A stretch of 64,000 nt of DNA from Ceratopteris richardii (Eukaryota > Streptophyta > Polypodiopsida > Polypodiales > Pteridaceae), in assembly GCA_020310875.1 (NCBI GenBank), contig CM035431.1, forward strand, positions 14,166,197-14,230,196, in the 5' to 3' direction. Below are positions 23,973 to 36,663 of this stretch, in pieces. A program made the translations under genes and the position numbers. The notes beneath the pieces were generated by a model, which worked only from the letters and a program-made list of their open reading frames with translations, had not been told where the DNA came from and did no database searches. Positions within the stretch are counted from its first letter, which is position 1. Each line of letters opens with the position of its first letter.

Positions 23973-24450
23973 TGTTAAAAATGTGAAGTATGCTTTAGGT
24001 GGATAAGTGTTCAAAAGACCTTAATGTGGAAAAAAGTCATGGCTTAGATCACTTAGGGTGGTCTAAAGCTAAGGCAAGGTTAGGCAAAGCAATCCCATGG
24101 TAGTGGAAAAGTCAGGATAGGCATCCAAAAGCTATCAAATGAGGTGAAAAGACACCAAATGCATGGAAGTCTTGTAGCTCATTGAAGAACAAGAGACATA
24201 TACTCAAGGAGGCTCAAGGAGAGATTCATCCAAGGCTCAAAGAGCTAAATGCAGTGGTCGAAGCTAAGAAAAACACAAAGGATGACATTACATCCACAAA
24301 GGAGGAGTAAGAAGGAGCTATCAAGCCACACCCCTTCTAGAATCTTCTAGGCAATTGAATAGAAGTTTTGTTGTAAGGTATTAGAAAAGGTGTAGGAAGG
24401 ATCCTAGGTATTGAGTTTATTTCATGTCTAGTGTGCAAATATGAGGGGTT
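23973..24450 (+). repeat. Probable 3' LTR of copia family C
   Basis: Starts TGTTAAAAATGTG immediately after the purine tract, the normal start of a 3' LTR. The pol frame happens to run a short way into it. The right end is not defined because there is no 5' copy to compare. It gives way to gypsy RT sequence near 24460. Confidence 0.65.
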
Positions 24451-24459
24451 AAATTCCAT

Positions 24460-25945
24460 CGCAAGTATTATTGTTCCTGTAGAACATTCAATTTGGCTTT
24501 CATCTATGCTTATAGTGAAAAAGAAAAATAGTGGAAAAAAAGACTATGCATTTATTTTTGTGCTTTAAATAAGGGGACTATTCAAGACGGTTTTCCTCAA
24601 CCTTTCATAGAGCAGGTACTAGAAGAAGTATTTGGACAAACTTTGAAGAATTCTCTAATGGTTTTGGTGGCTACAACCAAATACTAATTCATCATGTTGA
24701 TAGAGACAAAATAGCCTCTGTTACTCTATGGGGCACTTATGTTTACACATGCATGGCTTTTGGTTTGAAAAATGCACGAGCTTCCTTTAATAGAAAAATG
24801 TATTTGATATTGGGAAAATGGTTACCAACCTTTTTGTGCATTTTCATGGATGACTATTTAGTCTTTTGAGGCACATATAGAAGAGGTGTTTTGAGGCACA
24901 AATAGAAGAGTAGTACTGCATGATTTTCATAATCACTTGGAAAATCTGAAGGAAATCTTTAAGTAGTGTCTCGGAAAATGTTTGAAGTTGAATTCTACTA
25001 AATATCATTTTTTTGTCACTAAAGGCAGTCTCCTTGGTCACATAGTAATCAATCGAAGGGATAACTATTGATCGGGCAAAGGCAACTACTATCCTTTCCA
25101 TGAATATTCCACAAACTCCAAAGGAAGTGCATAACGTTTTAGGCCGTGGAGGATACCATAGAATATTTATACAAATGTACTCATAAATAGTTAAGTATTT
25201 GTCAAGGCTTACTAGTAAGAGACTCATTTCTCCTGGAATCCTCAAGCTGAGAAAGTATTTTTATGAACAAAAGTTGAGGCTATGTACTAATTCACTCCTA
25301 ACCATTCATAGCCATTCATTAGAGTTCCATGTGCATAAAGATGAAAGTGTTCATGCAGTTTGATCAGTCTTGGCTTAGCCATCATCACACAAGGTAGACC
25401 AACCTATTGCCTGTGCTAGCAGATTGCTTACCAAAGCAGAAAGAAACTATAGCACTATGAAAAGGGAAGGTTTGGCTATCATGTACACTCTTCAAAAGTT
25501 TTGGAAGTATCTCCTAGGTATGCATTTTATTGTCATATCTTATCACCATCTTTTGAAGTACTTAATTAATAATCCTAGAGTAGCTCGAAGGGTTTCGCAA
25601 TGGTTACTGCTATCTCAAGAATTCGAATTTGAGATTCATATTAAGCCTGAAAAAGAGCACTACATGGCAGATCATGTGTCAAGGACCACCATGGGTGGAA
25701 AGGCAACATGTATTAAGGATGAACCAATGGATAGTAGTCTCTTTCTAGTAAGAACTAAACTCATTGGTATGATGGAATTTTGTGATTCCTCACTTTTGGA
25801 AAATTCCAAAAATCACAACACTAGTAGAGAAGAGGTGATTACTGTTGAAATTCAAAGCTTACTAGAAAGAACTAAACTCATTGGTATGATGGAATTTTGT
25901 GATTCCTTACTTTTGGAAAATTTCCAAAAATCACAACAGTAGTAG
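24460..25945 (+). pseudogene. Ty3/gypsy RT and RNase H remnant
   Basis: A decayed gypsy pol segment. About 24500-24860 corresponds to RT (motifs resembling DPFPLPFI, FSGYNQI, TYVYTCMAFGLKNA and a degenerate FMDD-like box), and 25424-25690 to RNase H and the tail (KAERNYSTMKREGLAIMYTLQKF, EFEFEIHIKPEKEHYMADHVSR). About 115 bases encoding RTKLIGMMEFCDS are directly duplicated at about 25753-25975. Stops and frameshifts throughout the RT half; the RNase H half is open for 172 codons. Confidence 0.85.
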
Positions 25946-26059
25946 AGAAGAGGTGATTACTCTTGAAGTTCAAAGCTTACTTAGTTATAAATGGAAATTT
26001 ATATAAATATTGTCAAGGATAGTCTAGCGTTGGTCCTAATGAGGTAACTTCCCAGCCTT

Positions 26060-27800
26060 TTTAGGTTTCATGTGATGATGCGCATCATTCCATTTCTGAT
26101 GCAGATTTACATGATGCACTTCTTGATGAGAGAGTTGATATTGAAGAGGAAAAAACTATGCCAAAAAGGTTGGAGCAAACCTTGCGTGACAACAAATTAG
26201 ATGCACCTCTAGTGTACCCTGCTCGTTTAGGCTCTCATAGTTGCTCTTTTGCATTAGATTTCTATGTCGTGGCTGCATCTAGTCTCTTGGTGAAGCACAA
26301 AATTTTGGAAATTGGATGGCTGCTATGAAATCAGAATATGATGTTATCATAAAAAATGATACTTGGTCTTTATGTGACTTGCCTCCTAGCAAGAAGGGCA
26401 TTGGCACTAATTGGGTATACAAGCTGAAGCATAAGCATGATGGAACAGTTGATAGGTATAAGGCTAGGCTTGTTGCAAAGGGCTATGTGCAAGAAAGAGG
26501 CATTGATTTAGATGAGACCTTTGCACCTACATGCCGAATGAATATTTTTCGTAGCATCTATGCACTTGCAGCTCATCACGGTTGGAATGTACATCAGTTG
26601 AACCTTAAAATTGCATTTTCTAATAGTGGCTTACATAAAGAAGTGTATGTTTTTCAGCCCTATGGCTTTGTGCATAAAGGGCATGAAAACCAGGTGTGCA
26701 GGTTGAGAAAGGCTTTATATGGTTTCAAACAAGCACCCCGTGCTTGGTATGAAAAGATACATGCCTATCTAATTGCACATGGTTTTGAGAACATTTCAAC
26801 TAAATTCACCTTATACATTAAGCATGAAAATGATGTGCTTCTGATCACTGTGGTCTATGTTGATGACATGCTGCTCACTGGTCCTATTGAGAAGCATATT
26901 ATTGATTCTAAGCCTCATTTGAGATGTTGAATTTGGGGCACTTGCATCATACTTTGGGCATTCAGTTTATGCAAGTTGATGGCAACGTAGCTTTGTGTCA
27001 AACAAAATATATTGACATGTTATTGTAGCATTTTGGCCTTGAGGTCTATAAACCTATTGCCACTCCTATGGAGACAGGTTTATGATTGATTCTTCATGAT
27101 GCTAGAGATGCATTTGATGTTGTTCTCTATGAGCAAGCTGTTGGATTATTGATTTACTTATGAATTAGTTAGCCAGATATTCAATTTGTTGTCTTACAGA
27201 TGAGCAGGCTTATGCGTTGCCCATGTGTCAAGCATTGGCATGTGGTTAAGTGCATCTTTTACTACTAGAGTGGTACCATGCTAGTTGGATTGTTTTATCC
27301 CAAGGGGGGATCACTACCGCTAGATTTGCATGCTTTTCTTCATAGTGACTAGGCTTCTTGTTATGACACTCATGTGTCCACTAGTGGCTTTTGCTTTATG
27401 ATTGGTATCTCATGTATGTCTTGGTTGAGCAAGAAGCAGCCTACTATGGTCACTTCTAGCTGTGACGTTGGGTACAGGGAAGCTTTCACAGCGATTGTTG
27501 AGTGTGAGTGGCTTAGATGCCTTATGGCTGATTTGGGTGTTGGTTAGTCTTCTACCACCACCATCTTGATTGACAGTCAGAGTGCATTAGAAGTTGCGGG
27601 GAACCTTGTGTTCCATGCTTGCACTAAGCACATTGAGCTGCATTATCATTATGTCAGGGAGAGGTTCTCTACTCGAGAGATCAGCTTGGCATATGTGCCC
27701 ACATAGGAGAACATTGTAGACCTTTTCATAAAGGCTCTATCTAGGGAGAAGTTTGAAGCTTTTTGCAAAGATTTAAGTGTACTTCCTTTTGTGGATTGAT
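26060..27800 (+). pseudogene. Decayed copia pol (family D): connector, RT, RNase H
   Basis: Plus-strand copia remnant. The 204-codon open stretch 26316-26930 has [23 protein letters not shown], a mutated QLNLKIAF (QLDVKNAF in intact copies), KALYGFKQAPRAWY and YVDDMLLTG. RNase H follows to about 27800 through several frameshifts and ends near LSREKFEAFCKDL. The loss of the catalytic Asp in QLDVKNAF makes it inactive. Pieces of the same family recur at 29374-30150 and 61850-62470. Confidence 0.88.
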
Positions 27801-27871
27801 TCCACATAGCTTGGGAATTCCTTATTAATGAGTGCCAGGTCCTTGCTCACTGCATCACTCCCAAGGGGATT

Positions 27872-28100
27872 TGTTGATATATTTAGGTAGTGATGTGTGT
27901 GTACACACTAGGACCACCGGAGGCACTTTTTCCCTCTTTAGGAGGTTTCTTTCACGACTTGTATATATGCATATTGCTCTAATAGGGTACTTATATTTGT
28001 ACATTCTAGTGGTAATACATTCAATATTATGTGTTGTGCTCCAAGCTTCTCCTTGTTCCTTGTGTTGTTTGCATGCTTCCGCAGACATCTAACTCCAACA
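27872..28100 (+). repeat. Short 3' LTR of copia family D
   Basis: Starts TGTTGATATA after the purine tract CCAAGGGGATT and ends CTCCAACA, giving a 229 bp LTR with matching TGTTG/CAACA ends. The right end borders a minus-strand gag fragment. Confidence 0.7.
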
Positions 28101-28590
28101 AAGGCACACTTCAACCTTATCATCATCATTTACATTCGTGCCAATAGATGCAAGTGACTCACATATGCTTTTGATTTTCAAAGTGTAGCCACTTAATGAC
28201 ATGCCCTTTTTCTCCAATGTATGTAGCTCGTTCTTTAATTCCAATTTCCATGCCTTTGTATTGGTCTCATACAATGTGACTAAACTGTTCCAAGCCTCTT
28301 TTGGATTTTGACATTCTATATGTGCTTGATCATGCTATCTTGTATACTAACAAACAGCCAATACATTACCTTTTGTGCTTGTTGATTCCATTCTTCATAT
28401 GGTCTTAACTGGTTTGCAGTCTGATTCCTCTCTGGTTAGTGTGGAGCATTTTCATTCTCTTCTTTGATGTACTTCCAATATCCTTTTCCCATGAGGAAAT
28501 TTTTGATCCTCAATCTCTAAGCATCGAAGTTGTTCTTGTCCACCTTATCGCTCATAAGTTGACTCATTCCATCTATGTTTGCCATTTTTG
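28101..28590 (-). pseudogene. Copia gag fragment (family G)
   Basis: Minus-strand UBN2-type gag. It starts near 28565 (MSQLMSDKVDKNNFDA), is interrupted by stops, and ends with SLSGYTLKIKSICESLASIG at 28089-28200, where it meets the family D LTR. The leader and primer site follow to the right. Confidence 0.75.
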
Positions 28591-28979
28591 CAACAATTCA
28601 CAACATTGCAAAACACTACAAGCAACACTTCTACTTGAACACTATCACACTATGAGGTGACAATTTGATCTCAGAAAAACATAGTTTTCGTGTATCAATA
28701 GTACATGGAATCACTTGAAATTCTAGATCTTGAATATGTGAATGTTGCTAAATAGGGTGCAAGTTATAGTTTTGCAAACTCACGTGATGTTTCTATGGGC
28801 CCCACCTTGTAGTCTCAAAACAGAGGTTGAGATGGCTCCAAAATAGAAGCCTAAGGTCGTTTGTGAATTGACCCAGTTTTCATAGCAATCTCAAGTCATT
28901 TTTTAGTCCCACTTTCTCCACTCCTTATCATGTACTCTTGATTGTCTACCTTCTCCAAGAGCTCTCTATAGCCACACTA

Positions 28980-28991
28980 GCTCTGATACCA
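28980..28991 (-). promoter_or_regulatory. Primer binding site, tRNA-Met type (family G)
   Basis: Minus strand TGGTATCAGAGC, identical to the other copia primer sites in the window, placed between the gag fragment and a candidate 5' LTR. Confidence 0.85.
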
Positions 28992-28992
28992 T

Positions 28993-29373
28993 ATCACGAG
29001 GAAGGCCAGAAGGAAGAGAGCTCACACACACACATTCTTACAATCAAAGAGAAGGACACATAGAGATTGGCACAAGGAAGAATGATCTTCTTCTTCTTCT
29101 TATTCTATTACATAAAAGGAATGTACAAGAGTGACCTAAAAGTCACAATACAACAAGTGCAATATATAAAGAACATTACATAAGGTGAAATTTGAATGTC
29201 TGCAAATGAGTGAGCTGGCAAGAAAACAATGTGCCATCACGCTCGGTACATAAATCTAGTAAAGCTCAATGAAGTATCCCTAACATATATCAGTGTAACT
29301 ACACATTTCATAGAAATGAAAAAGTGATACGTGTCATCTTGGATCATCACTTGTTGAGCTTTATATGTCAACA
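28993..29373 (-). repeat. Probable 5' LTR of copia family G
   Basis: Lies next to the primer site and ends ATGTCAACA on the plus strand, so in element orientation it starts TGTTGACAT. About 380 bp. The 3' end next to the primer site is not a clean CA. It abuts a copia RT fragment directly at 29374. Confidence 0.6.
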
Positions 29374-30150
29374 AGCATTTGATGCGTGCTTCAAACCATA
29401 TAATGCCTTTTTCAACCTACACTTCTTCATTTAAGTCATCATTTAGAAATGCAATTTTAATTTTTAACGGATGTACATTCCAACCAAGAGAAGCTTCAAG
29501 TGCATAAATGTTGCAAACGTTCCCCATTCACCATGTCGGTGCAAAAGTCTCATACAAATCAATGCCCCTCTCTTGGGCATAACCTTTTTCAATAAGCCTA
29601 GCCTAATGCCTATCAACTATTACATAAGGCTTATGCTTCAGCTTGTATATCCATTTAGTGCCAATGGCCTTTTTTCTTGTGAGAAACTCACATAAAGACT
29701 AGGTACAATTCTTTATAATAACATCATATTCTAATTTCAAATCCGCCATCCAATTTTTTAAATTTTGTGCTCTAGTAGAAGAAAGAGGATCATTCTAATC
29801 ATAAAGATTAGAGGCAGCCATAGCATAGCAATCTCATGGAAACAAAGCAATATGAGAGCCTGAACGAGTTTGATATGGTAGAAGTGCATCTAATTTGCTA
29901 TTTCTCAAAGTTTGCACCAACCATTTAGGGATAGTTTGTGCCTCCTATATATAATCCCTCTCATTAATCAGTGTATCTTGTAAATCTAAATGAGAAATGG
30001 AATGAAATGCATCATCATGTGGAACCCATAAAGGCTAAGAAATCTCCTTGTTTGGACGCATACTTCACTTTTCACCTATAAAAAAGAGACACCCAGGTGT
30101 CATTCACATCTTTAGAGCTAATTGAAGTCTCTTTGGTATATGAAAGTAAT
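29374..30150 (-). pseudogene. Copia connector and RT N-terminus (family D)
   Basis: Minus-strand decayed fragment corresponding to KKAIGTKWIYKLKHK, the GYAQERGIDL segment and the KKALYGLK motif, where it is cut off at the family G LTR. The upstream connector resembles the plus-strand family D copy near 26090-26330. Confidence 0.75.
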
Positions 30151-31080
30151 GGCTAAATTGCATCTTCCACAAAAAAAACATCACTCCTAAACAAAATTTG
30201 TTTAGTTTATGGATGATACAGATGATAGCCTTTGATTTGAGAATTGTACCCAACAAAAATACATTTCAATAATTTAGTAGCTATTGCTTTACTTTGACTA
30301 AACAATCCTCATTGGCCCTTGGCCATAATTGAGTTGAGGACCCTCTAAACTTTGATGGGAGATACTTCCCCTTGTTTAGCATTTTAATTTGAGTGTTGAA
30401 GTCTCCCATCTATGCTCTTTTCTACTTGATATAGTGTGAGGCCAATGATCCAAAGTGGCTCTAAAATTACCTTAATCCAAAGCTTTTCATAGATGGAAAC
30501 CTTGCATACTTGGAACCTTGATTACAATAGCTTTCCCTTCATGTGCATTAACTCCAACAAGCTTTTGTTGAAGCAAATCTTCAATCACCAGCTTGAAGTG
30601 GTTTTTATTTTCTTGAATTGGGTTTCTTCATGATTCCAATATTCTCTAATACAAAAATTGAGGAAGTTATTTCAACCGTTATGCAAGGATGAAGTTTGAA
30701 TGACCTCCATAGGTACACATTTTTGGTTCTCTCAAAACAAAATTTGATCTTTCTCTAAATATGTGCAAACACTTCCATGAGTATTTGTATACCTATACTA
30801 GACTTAATGCGATTTCGAAGAATACGAATCACACTCTAAACAAATGCCCACACTCTTATAAACAATATCTATGAGATGAACTAGTTGAATGCACATAGTA
30901 GCTAGTCAAAGAAAGACTCCACTTCAATCCAACAAGCTTCTCTCAAAGAATAACCAAAGAATGAAACTCAAACTTGTTTCAACTTTAGAAAAAATGAAGG
31001 GATTTTCCAAGACACCATGGATATAGTAAGAAGAAAATGTAAGGAGAAATTAATATTTACAACTCATAGATAAGTGTATG
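30150..31080. other. Unassigned, probably decayed retroelement
   Basis: No clear reading frame. The left end may continue the copia integrase-connector of the minus-strand family D fragment, and the right end leads into a copia RNase H. Nothing else recognised. Confidence 0.35.
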
Positions 31081-31526
31081 GATGCGACGAGGAGCAATAG
31101 TCAATATTCGATCATGCAAGGGAGGAAGAGCATCTCATGGATTTCAAAGAAAAACCAACACTCACTCTCTCCTCAGCTAAAGTTGAGTATAGAGGCTTAG
31201 AAAAACTCTCATGTGAGCTTATGTGGATCAAGAAGTTTTATATTGATTTGGATGTGTAGGTTAAGCAAGTAAATATTTTTTGTGAAACACAAGTATCATA
31301 TGCCTGGCTCAAAACCTGGTCTTCACTACAAGGTCCAAGCATATAAAAGTGCATTACACACTTATTAGAGATAATAGCATCTCAAAGGATGTACAATTGG
31401 AGCATGTCAGTGTAAAGGACCAATATTCAAATATCTTTACTAAGGCATTGGATGGAGTGGACTTACAACACTTCAAGGCATGCATTGAAATGAATCATAT
31501 ATGCATTTAGACTTAAGGCAGAGTGT
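31080..31526 (+). pseudogene. Copia RNase H remnant
   Basis: Plus-strand remnant. Recognisable are SWISKKNQ..LS, a VEYRGLEKLSCELMWIKK segment, a degenerate TKHIK..HY region and a KALDG..L end. It has several stops and frameshifts. It is followed by a purine-rich stretch and a probable LTR start. Confidence 0.7.
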
Positions 31527-32000
31527 TTGAAATCATCTCAAACATAAAAAGGTACGTATTATTGAACAAATAAAAAAGGATGACCCCAAGTCATGGAATC
31601 ATTTTTTGAGCTCCACCAAAATCTATTGGATTTAAATCATTTCAACTACCCATCAAAAAGTGCACAAACATTGATTGTTGGATGGTTAGCAAGATTATAA
31701 GAAAAATAAAACTTGTTTTTAGGCATCAATTTTCCTTTATTTTGTTTTGTATGCATTCCATGATTTACCTCTTAGTTTAGTAGAGTAAGAAACTCTAGCA
31801 AGTAGCACCCTTGATTTAGTATCTCATTTTCATATGGTTGTGTTGCTCTCTATCTAGAGGTGTAATTAGTTTTTCAGAATTATGCTTGTATGAAACTATC
31901 TAGCATTGTTTCTCCTCTCATTGTAAACATTAATGTTCAATCCAAGAATCATTTGTTTTCTTGGTGCCCCAAATCATGCCAAGTTCCTAATTTCTTCTAT
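31527..32000 (+). repeat. Possible 3' LTR after copia RNase H
   Basis: TGTTTGAAATCATCTCAAAC follows the RNase H tail and a weak purine tract, as expected for an LTR start. The end was not located. Confidence 0.4.
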
Positions 32001-32870
32001 TGAGTAACTTGTGAGAAGTTACAAAGTTTGTATACCTATATCTCTAAAAATAGGTAGAGACATGGAATGTGTTTAAATGGATGGTTCTCAAAGCTATAAC
32101 ATTCACTTTATTTGATTCAAAGGTTTTTGGATAGGTCTTAAAGCCTAGCTTAAGTCCATAAAGCTTTAATTTATTTCTATGAATATTTGAAGAGAAAAAT
32201 CTAGAATAGTGAGCATATAGCATCCTATGTGGGCCTAGTTTAGGATAACCGTTTTCCATAAGTTCATTAGGGTGTTAGAAACTTCCACCATCCAAGGTAA
32301 CTATGATACATTGTGCAATACAACCGAAAATGAATAGCCACTAACCATGAGACATAGTAACAAGCTAACACACATGATGAAGTATGGTATATAGATAGTG
32401 ATTGAACTAACCACATGTGACGAAATATAAAATTTCTTCACAATATTGATGCACCCAAGAAAAGAGGATATGTGGAGAGCAATGATAAGAGAGATCATAT
32501 GATTCAAGGAATGAGAGATTTCAAACTTGGAGGTAGTCACAATGCAAGAATCAGATGAAAGGTGGATGTAAGGGGATAAGAACTTTAACTATGAAACAAA
32601 TAATGCATCGTAAAAAAATCCAATAACGAGTTCAGATCTTATAGTAATATTTAACGAGGGAAGAATTTTTACTCTTGATATTGGTAAAGAAAATAGGGAG
32701 AAGGACATTTTCAGCACTAGAAAAGATTGAAGATTTTGATTTCTTGTAGAATAGGTGTGAGAAGATCAACACTCAAAGGCTTGAAGACATGCAAAAGACT
32801 CCATTAATAAGAGGAATAACCTAATTTTATTTAAAGATGTTATATTAAATGTGTCAGACTTGTTGGTGCA
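32000..32870. other. No gene recognised
   Basis: AT-rich, probably part of the preceding LTR region or old transposon sequence. I see no coding pattern. Confidence 0.35.
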
Positions 32871-33896
32871 CGACAATCAACAATTGATGATTTGGAAAAA
32901 GGATTGAAGTCAAATAATAAAGCAAAGATCAAATTGTGAGGCTTGAAGCTTAGTACATGGTCAAAAGATAAAGACTTGTATATACATGTACATTAAGCTT
33001 ACAATTAGTTCACGTATACCTTTATAATGGTGATGTGTTTGTATATATATGCCTATATATACAAGTATAGAGTTGGGACATATAGATAAGAGAGAAATAG
33101 ATCAAGTATAAATGCCTAAAAGAAGAATGTAAGTGATGAATGAATGAAACTCATCAAATCAGTTGTTTTCAAGAGAATAGAAGAAAACTTCTAAAATGTA
33201 AATCGTGATCTTTTCTCCATCTCTCTTTTTGTGCTTGATCATTTAATAAATCCTTTTGTAGATGTCTAACTACATAGTTAGTGCATCTATGGTCAAGTGT
33301 GAGATTCTAAATGTAATCAGGGTGAGAGAATTGAAGACAGGAACATTTACATGTGTAAATGTGAAGAAGTGAAGGAGGAACATGTTCAATCTTGGTGCTC
33401 AATGTTTTGATCAGATCTCCCTCCACAGTGTAAATTTTTGAGCATGTAAGGTCTCATTCTTAAATCTCAAAGGTACGCTTTTTGTGGCTAGAAGCATTTA
33501 AATAAGCGTGTTCTAGTTTGGGAGAACCATGTATTAGAAGTTGTAGGTGTCAAAATCGACTACACAGAAGAGCAGTTTTAGACATAGGTACATGGTTCGG
33601 AGAAAATCTCAAGATTTATTGAGTCATTTGAGAACTTTCAACTTGGAGAAGATGTATAAGCTTCTGACAACAGCTTGTACAAGGTTTTTATTGAAAACTT
33701 TACATATTTGGTTAGTCAATGAATGGATTAAGTGTAGCATACATTTCTAAGTAATCAGTTTCTTCACGGTTAACTCAAGTCTTCATAATTTTCCATTGCT
33801 CTTCCAAAATTGGTTGAGATTTTGAGTTTTTATTGATATGGAGGTCTTCTAACATCAAGGATAACGTTTTCTTTTGGAGATTAACACTCTCCATCA
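32871..33896 (+). repeat. 5' LTR of old family A copia
   Basis: Starts TGTTGGTGCACGACAATCAA and ends CTCCATCA, matching both ends of the young family A LTR in the opposite orientation. About 1026 bp against 1023 bp. The interior is strongly diverged. Confidence 0.85.
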
Positions 33897-33897
33897 C

Positions 33898-33909
33898 TGA
33901 TATCAAAGC
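33898..33909 (+). promoter_or_regulatory. Mutated primer binding site of old family A copia
   Basis: TGATATCAAAGC sits one base after the LTR, where the intact copies have TGGTATCAGAGC. Both differences are G to A. Confidence 0.8.
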
Positions 33910-34117
33910 AAGAGTCATCAAATTTAAAGAAAGGAGGACCTCGACTATTGCAAATATAAGAAAATCAATCCTTGAAGATTCAAACGGCGAACGTTTTAAG
34001 TGAACACTAGAGAGGGAGGCTGAAGCTATCAAGAATACCAAAAGGAAATACATTCAAAGTAAAGGTACATTCATTATTCACAAAGCTTGAAGCATTTATT
34101 GAAAAGGTGAAGAAAGG

Positions 34118-35191
34118 ATGGGAGATTCTCTTCACATAGAGAAATTGGATGGAGAAAACTATCCTTCTTGGTCGACGAGGATGGAAGCTCATCTCATGAG
34201 CAAAGATTTGATAGGATTCATCATAGGTGAAGAAGAAAAACCAGAATTAAGGGATCCTAGTGTTCCAACTAGGGAAGATCTCCGAGATTTGAAGACATGG
34301 ATGAAGAAGGATGCTCAAGAAAGGAGCACTATCTACATGGAAGTCAATGATTACTTGCTACCTCACATTAGAGGACTTGAAAGTGCAAGTGACATATAGA
34401 ATGCTTTGGAGGAGCATTTCCAAAACATTACAAAGTCAAGAAAGGCATCTTTATTGGCAGAGTTCACCACATTCAAGAAGAAGGCTTCTCAATCTATTTT
34501 TTATTATGTAGCAAGGATGAAGGACATTGAAGATGCATTAGGAGCAATTGATGAAGATATTGAAGAGGAAAAATTGGTAAGACAAATTCTCACAGGTTTG
34601 AGAGGATATGAGAAATGGAAGCCTTTCATTCTATCCACTGAAGTGTCACTAGATCATTTCACTCCTCATTTGAATCAGTTGCTAGGACATATGATAGCCT
34701 TTGAGCAGGATGCCAAAGGTGATGTTCATAAAAGTATAGGTCAAGCAATGTATTCGAAGGACACAAAGAAAAATAACAAAGGCAAGCAACAATTGAATGA
34801 AGATGAAGGCACTACTAATCGAGCTCACTTCCTAAGAGGAAGAGGAGGTGGAAAAGGAAGAGGAAGAGGCAGAAGCAATAAAGATGGTGTCAAAGCTTGC
34901 TAGATTTGTGGTAAGACTAATCATTTAGCTCATGAATGTTGGAATAATAATATGATTGGTGATGGATATAGTCAAAACTTTAATTAAAGAGGAATGGGTA
35001 ATAGAAATCAGAGAGGTAATTTCAAAGGTAGAGGTAGTAAAGGTTTCTTTGGAAGAAATGTAGGTAGAGGCTTCCAAAGTCAATCCCACAATAATACCTA
35101 CTAAAACTATGCTTTAGATTAGAAAGAGGATTCAACCTTAATTATGAATGCAACTTGTGAAAGAAAAATTGAAGATCAAAGAGTCCTCTAC
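34118..35191 (+). pseudogene. Old family A gag
   Basis: Begins MGDSLHIEKLDGENYPSW and follows the young family A gag along its length. Stops at about 34397 and 34901 fall where the young copy has tryptophan (TGG to TAG); the second destroys the zinc knuckle CWIC. More stops lie near 34985, 35101 and 35119. The frame is cut by the CACTA transposon immediately before the protease DSGC motif. Confidence 0.9.
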
Positions 35192-35217
35192 CACTACAAC
35201 ATATCAGGGGCATACCG
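35192..35217 (+). repeat. Left terminal inverted repeat of small CACTA
   Basis: CACTACAACATATCAGGGG and following bases, inverted at 38932-38957. TSD TAC at 35189-35191 and 38958-38960. Confidence 0.92.
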
Positions 35218-35440
35218 ACGTTGCCCATACCGACGGTCAGGCCCCGGCATCGTTATGACTATTGAAAATGCTTGAAAAACCACGAATGCAATACCGACGG
35301 TCATTTAATCGCCGGTATACAGGCGCCGGTATGACCGCCGATATAGGCGTCGATATTTTACTATAAATTACTGAGGCTTATACCGATGCTTATACCCACG
35401 CATATATCGATGCTTATACCGACGCTTATACCGAGGCAAC
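35200..35440. repeat. Left subterminal repeat block (TACCGACG family)
   Basis: Many copies of TACCGACG and CGCCGGTA-like variants in both orientations, ending in a tandem 12-bp run built on GCTTATACCGAC. Subterminal motif clusters are transposase binding regions in known CACTA elements; that role here is inferred. Confidence 0.8.
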
Positions 35441-35584
35441 ATTTTAACCGGGCCCGAGAGCAAAAATTGGACATTTGCTTGCATTTTGAACCAAACTTTG
35501 CTACTGTCAAGTTTGCGCGTGCGAACTACATTCTGCGCCTATTGTGTACACATGTCTCTCTCTTTCTCACTCTTTCTCTCTCTT

Positions 35585-35619
<35 letters not shown>

Positions 35620-35740
35620 TTCTCTACATCTCTGTTTCTCTATATCTGAAATTGTTGTAGGAGTTGCACATACTATAGCACCATTTCTCTTTCTTTGTGT
35701 TTTCCCTTTTCTAATTTCTCTTCTCTTTTGCTTTGTAGGA

Positions 35741-35823
35741 GCTTTTTGGAATCAAATCTTTGGAATTCGACGAAGGGCATCATTAAGTGGACCTTGAGGA
35801 CAATGCTCCAAACAATTACATCG
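35741..35823 (+). repeat. Exon-like module, copy 1 of 3, in small CACTA
   Basis: A block preceded by a polypyrimidine/TTGTAG acceptor-like sequence and ending CATCGAT before GTAAGTG, a good donor site. Similar blocks lie at 36573-36663 and 37184-37273. No intact frame is shared by all three. Confidence 0.5.
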
Positions 35824-35908
35824 ATGTAAGTGAATGTTTTGTTTTCGATTGATATAGAGTGATATAGAGAGAGAGATGAAAGAAAGAGAAAGATCTTGAG
35901 AAACATAA

Positions 35909-35994
<86 letters not shown>

Positions 35995-36572
35995 GCATAT
36001 TACATACACACTCACATACATATTACATACACACATGCATATACATACACATACATATTACATACTTACATGCATACATACATATACATACATACATGCA
36101 TATTACATACAAACATGCATATTACATACACACATGCATATTAGATATACACATGCATATACATACACACACATATTCATTATCATACTCATATACATAC
36201 ATACATGTATACACACATATACATACACACATGCATATGCATACATACATACACACATATTTGCATGTACACACACATACATACATAAACACATGCATAT
36301 TACATACACACTCACATATGTATACACACACATATGTGCATACACACATGCATATGCATACATACATACACACACATATGCATGTACACACACACATACA
36401 TACATACACACATGCATAATACATACACACACATATATATACACACTCACATATGTATACACACACATGCATACATGCACATACACACATCACATATACA
36501 TACACACATATACATGTTTTAGGGTTAGGGTTTTAGGATTAGGGTTTATGAATTTCTCTTTTCTTTTGTTTT

Positions 36573-36663
36573 GCAAGAGATTTTTGGCATCAGTTCTTTG
36601 GAATTCGATGAAGGAAAACATTAAGTGGACTTTGACGACAACGCTCCAAACAATTACATTGAT
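36573..36663 (+). repeat. Exon-like module, copy 2 of 3, in small CACTA
   Basis: Matches copy 1, with TTTTGCAAG at the left edge and CATTGATGTAAGTG at the right. The GA-rich sequence after the donor-like site is also shared. Confidence 0.5.
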
